Source: Papiliotrema nemorosa (Eukaryota > Basidiomycota > Tremellomycetes > Tremellales > Rhynchogastremaceae). Taken from it: a stretch of DNA of 64,000 nt. Shown here in pieces: positions 62,004 to 64,000 of this stretch; position 1 is the first letter of the stretch, and each line of letters opens with the position of its first letter. The translations under genes were made by a program, and so were the position numbers. The stretch covers positions 1,178,001-1,242,000 of the forward strand of contig JASKOT010000001.1 in the NCBI GenBank assembly GCA_032158125.1, read 5' to 3'. The notes under the pieces are model-generated. The model saw only the letters and a program-made list of their open reading frames with translations, had not been told where the DNA came from and searched no databases.

Positions 62004-63409
62004 TCAGCACCAATGCCAGATTTGCCGATCGATCAACTCGGCTGGTTCCTGCTCGGGTCCATACCAGGCCACACCCAACAAATGCCCATTCATCTCCTTC
62101 CTCGATCCGACCTTCACATTCCTTTCCGGGACCTCTTTCCACGCTCTGACCAGTTGATCATCCTCTTTCAGACCCCAGATCCAGCCTTGCTTCCTACCTG
62201 CCTCTTTTGCCGCATGATCGAGCATACCCAGCAGACTTGGCAGATGTTCCGGTCGAAGGTTGGTGATGTGCGTGACGAGCAGTCTTCCCCCTACGTGCTC
62301 GTTATATGCAGTGAAGAGGACAATCGTGTCTGTCCCATCCTCGTTGTGCATCTTGACACCGAGCGGAGGGGGTGATAAAGGTCGAACGGAGCCTAACCAT
62401 GGTCCACGGGTGGCTAACCAGGTGAGAACTCCCGGACTCGAAGGATCGCACTGCCAAAATGACTTGTGCGCTTCCGCCCCTACTTTCTCCAATTGACCCC
62501 TGACTCTTTCCGTGATTTCCGACCGGACAGCCGGGAGCTGCTCTTCGGTAATCCAATCCCATGATGTCGCATCTGAGCTTGAAGAGATAGCAGCGCTCGA
62601 ATCGGAAGGCAAGATATCCCAGACGAGCTCCGTATTCTCCTCCAAGCGGACTTTCCATCCAGGTCTCGAAAGACCTATCGTACATTTCTCGTAGAATTTG
62701 TATCCGACATCACTGAACAGAATCGACGCGATCCCATTGCCCAGATTCCGTCGTTTCATCTCTGTCGGATCACTGAGAACAGGCGGTAGGGCTCCCCATT
62801 GAGCAGGGAAAGGAGGGAGATGGATCGGTTCAGCCAAGACGTAATGTAGCAGTCTGAGGAGATGAGTAGCGAGCCCTTGACCTGGTGAGTCAGAGGGGCA
62901 AAAGATGTCAATGCGATTGGGGAGAGGGACTCACGGAGGTGGTTGGGCGAAGTCACCACGGACGCGATAGCGTACATCCAGGCATCTTCCACCTTGGTCT
63001 GCCCTTGACGTCGAATCAGGGCATTTCGTTGATACCTTTTGATCAGCCCCGCACGACACACAGTAACCATTCATACACCTCGCAACCAGCGTAAACCTCC
63101 CCGAGCAAATCATCCCGTCTGACCAGTACCCTACTATGAGCGTTTCCCAATCTCGAGGTTTGGTGACAAACCAAACTTCATGTCGACCATCCTTGCCCCA
63201 ATCGCAGTCGTTGTGTTCTTTCAGCGTCCCACCCAAGAATTGCTAAACATCAACTTAAACTCCCATCTGATGCGATGATAGTCATTGCTCACCTCAAAAG
63301 GCTTGTCATGATGCCAATGGATGAAGGCGATCTTTGCATGCTGTTCGAGTTGTCCCTGGGTGGCAGGAACGATGGTGTACTCGCTGAGGTCGGTCGCTCC
63401 GACAGCCAT
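62004..63409 (-). CDS. LYC1-type lysine N-acetyltransferase (GNAT family)
   Basis: Related to Yarrowia Lyc1, which transfers acetyl from acetyl-CoA to the N6 of lysine in the first step of a lysine-degradation route. The start is the ATG at 63407-63409 (MAVGATDLSEYTIVPATQ). Blocks are EVWFVTKPRDWETLIV, LLGEVYAGCEVYE, AWMYAIASVVTSPNHLRGQG across an intron (the acetyl-CoA-binding loop R.G.GLA) and ATHLLRLLHYVLAEP. A second domain runs from the IASILFSDVGYKFYEKCTI block to WHWC at the end. That two-lobed length (about 410 residues) fits the LYC1 family better than simple GNATs. Introns lie near 63245-63290, 63055-63090 and 62880-62935. Confidence 0.82.
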
Positions 63410-63665
63410 GCTGCATCAAAAGGAACGGAGCTGATAAAGCTGCCCAGATTTGTATCAGATGTCAAGTGAACAGTAACGGTGTATCTGATGCATGTCGTGT
63501 CACACTGCCCGAGTCATCATGAGGATGAGTCGGATGAACAACACTGTCCATCGAAGAACCGGATCCGACATTCTCGGCATACACAAAGTACGAGAGAGGT
63601 GTGGAAGCATCACTCAGTCACGTCCTTTCCTCGTACTGTGCACCGACCGATCAGCCTCAAAGTCC
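63410..63665. other. Short intergenic region between LYC1 and acetoacetyl-CoA synthetase
   Basis: 256 bp between the LYC1 start and the stop of the next minus-strand gene. It must contain the LYC1 promoter; no clear element stands out. Confidence 0.5.
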
Positions 63666-64000
63666 CTAGGCCATCCCTTCTTCCCTCCGCAATGCTTCAC
63701 CAAGCTTTACATACTCCTCGAGACATTCAGGATTCCTCAATGTGGCGGGATTGATGGCGCTAATCGGAGCGCCATTGATCACTTTTCTGATCGGTACTGA
63801 TCGTCAGCTCCCCTGACTCAATGGGATGGCGTGGAATCACCTTCGACCCGTTTACCGGTCAGAGTGACCGGTACATCGGACACTCTCAGTACCTTCGCTG
63901 GGACATGTCTAGCACTTCTGGCGAGCCTAATGGCCGTTTTGACCCGTTTGATCAACGTTTCGTCCAGCTCGACCTCCTCGCGAAGCTTGATGAACAAGAT
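63666..64000 (-). CDS. Acetoacetyl-CoA synthetase, C-terminal fragment (continues beyond the window)
   Basis: ATP-dependent enzyme activating acetoacetate to acetoacetyl-CoA in the cytosol. Only the end is present. The ANL-superfamily C-terminal domain shows FIKLREEVELDETLIKRVK and ARSARHVPAKVLRVSDVP, then VTLTGKRVE with the conserved catalytic lysine. A 3' intron (donor GTGATT near 63835, acceptor GACGATCAG) joins to VPIRKVINGAPISAINPATL and RNPECLEEYVKL, the family's typical ending. The stop is at 63666-63668. The N-terminal adenylation domain lies beyond base 64000. Confidence 0.88.

Overview
This window is nuclear DNA from a basidiomycete fungus, most likely a tremellomycete (Cryptococcus/Kwoniella/Saitozyma-like) yeast. 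The reasons are dense gene packing, many short introns (mostly 40-60 bp, with a CTGAC/CTGAT branch point just before the acceptor), a fused URA2-type pyrimidine enzyme, a MOT1/BTAF1 homologue, a DASH-complex subunit and a WASP with a CRIB motif. I placed introns by hand from GT-AG (once GC-AG) borders, branch points and protein-family continuity. In six genes (URA2, MOT1, CLASP, DBR1, ELP5, DAD1) the exon sums come out exactly divisible by three.

Layout. 1-972: 3'-truncated FRE-type metalloreductase. 2213-9494: seven-exon URA2 (GATase-CPSase-DHOase-like-ATCase). 10101-11158: secreted Cys-rich, probably GPI-anchored protein. 12011-18321: MOT1. 18450-23259: an accessory island of four small unrecognised minus-strand genes from two paralogous families in the order A-B-B-A. 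23705-26520: leukotriene A4 hydrolase-type aminopeptidase, divergent from a D-2-hydroxyacid dehydrogenase (26809-28010). 28128-29089: cytochrome b561. 29385-32586: membrane-anchored amidohydrolase. 32879-37204: CLASP, divergent from the lariat debranching enzyme DBR1 (37458-39225). 40534-43235: SR-protein kinase. 43888-45652: WASP. 45841-49931: three tandem paralogous surface proteins. 50388-51609: PYM. 51850-53198: nucleoside hydrolase, divergent from ELP5 (53389-54530). 54757-56343: CoA-transferase family III. 56612-58262: HMG-box transcription factor with a 3-kb gene-free region upstream. 61285-61726: DAD1. 62004-63409: LYC1-type lysine acetyltransferase. 63666-64000: C-terminus of acetoacetyl-CoA synthetase.

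Most genes are unlinked housekeeping functions: pyrimidine synthesis, transcription and splicing control, microtubules and actin, tRNA wobble modification, lysine and ketone-body metabolism. The parts that look novel are the A-B-B-A island, where one B copy appears broken near its start, and the tandem triplet of surface proteins. Other points of interest are an exact iron-type GATA site upstream of the reductase, a GC-AG intron in ELP5, and several introns with C at donor position +3. I saw no tRNA, rRNA, CRISPR array or recognisable transposon.
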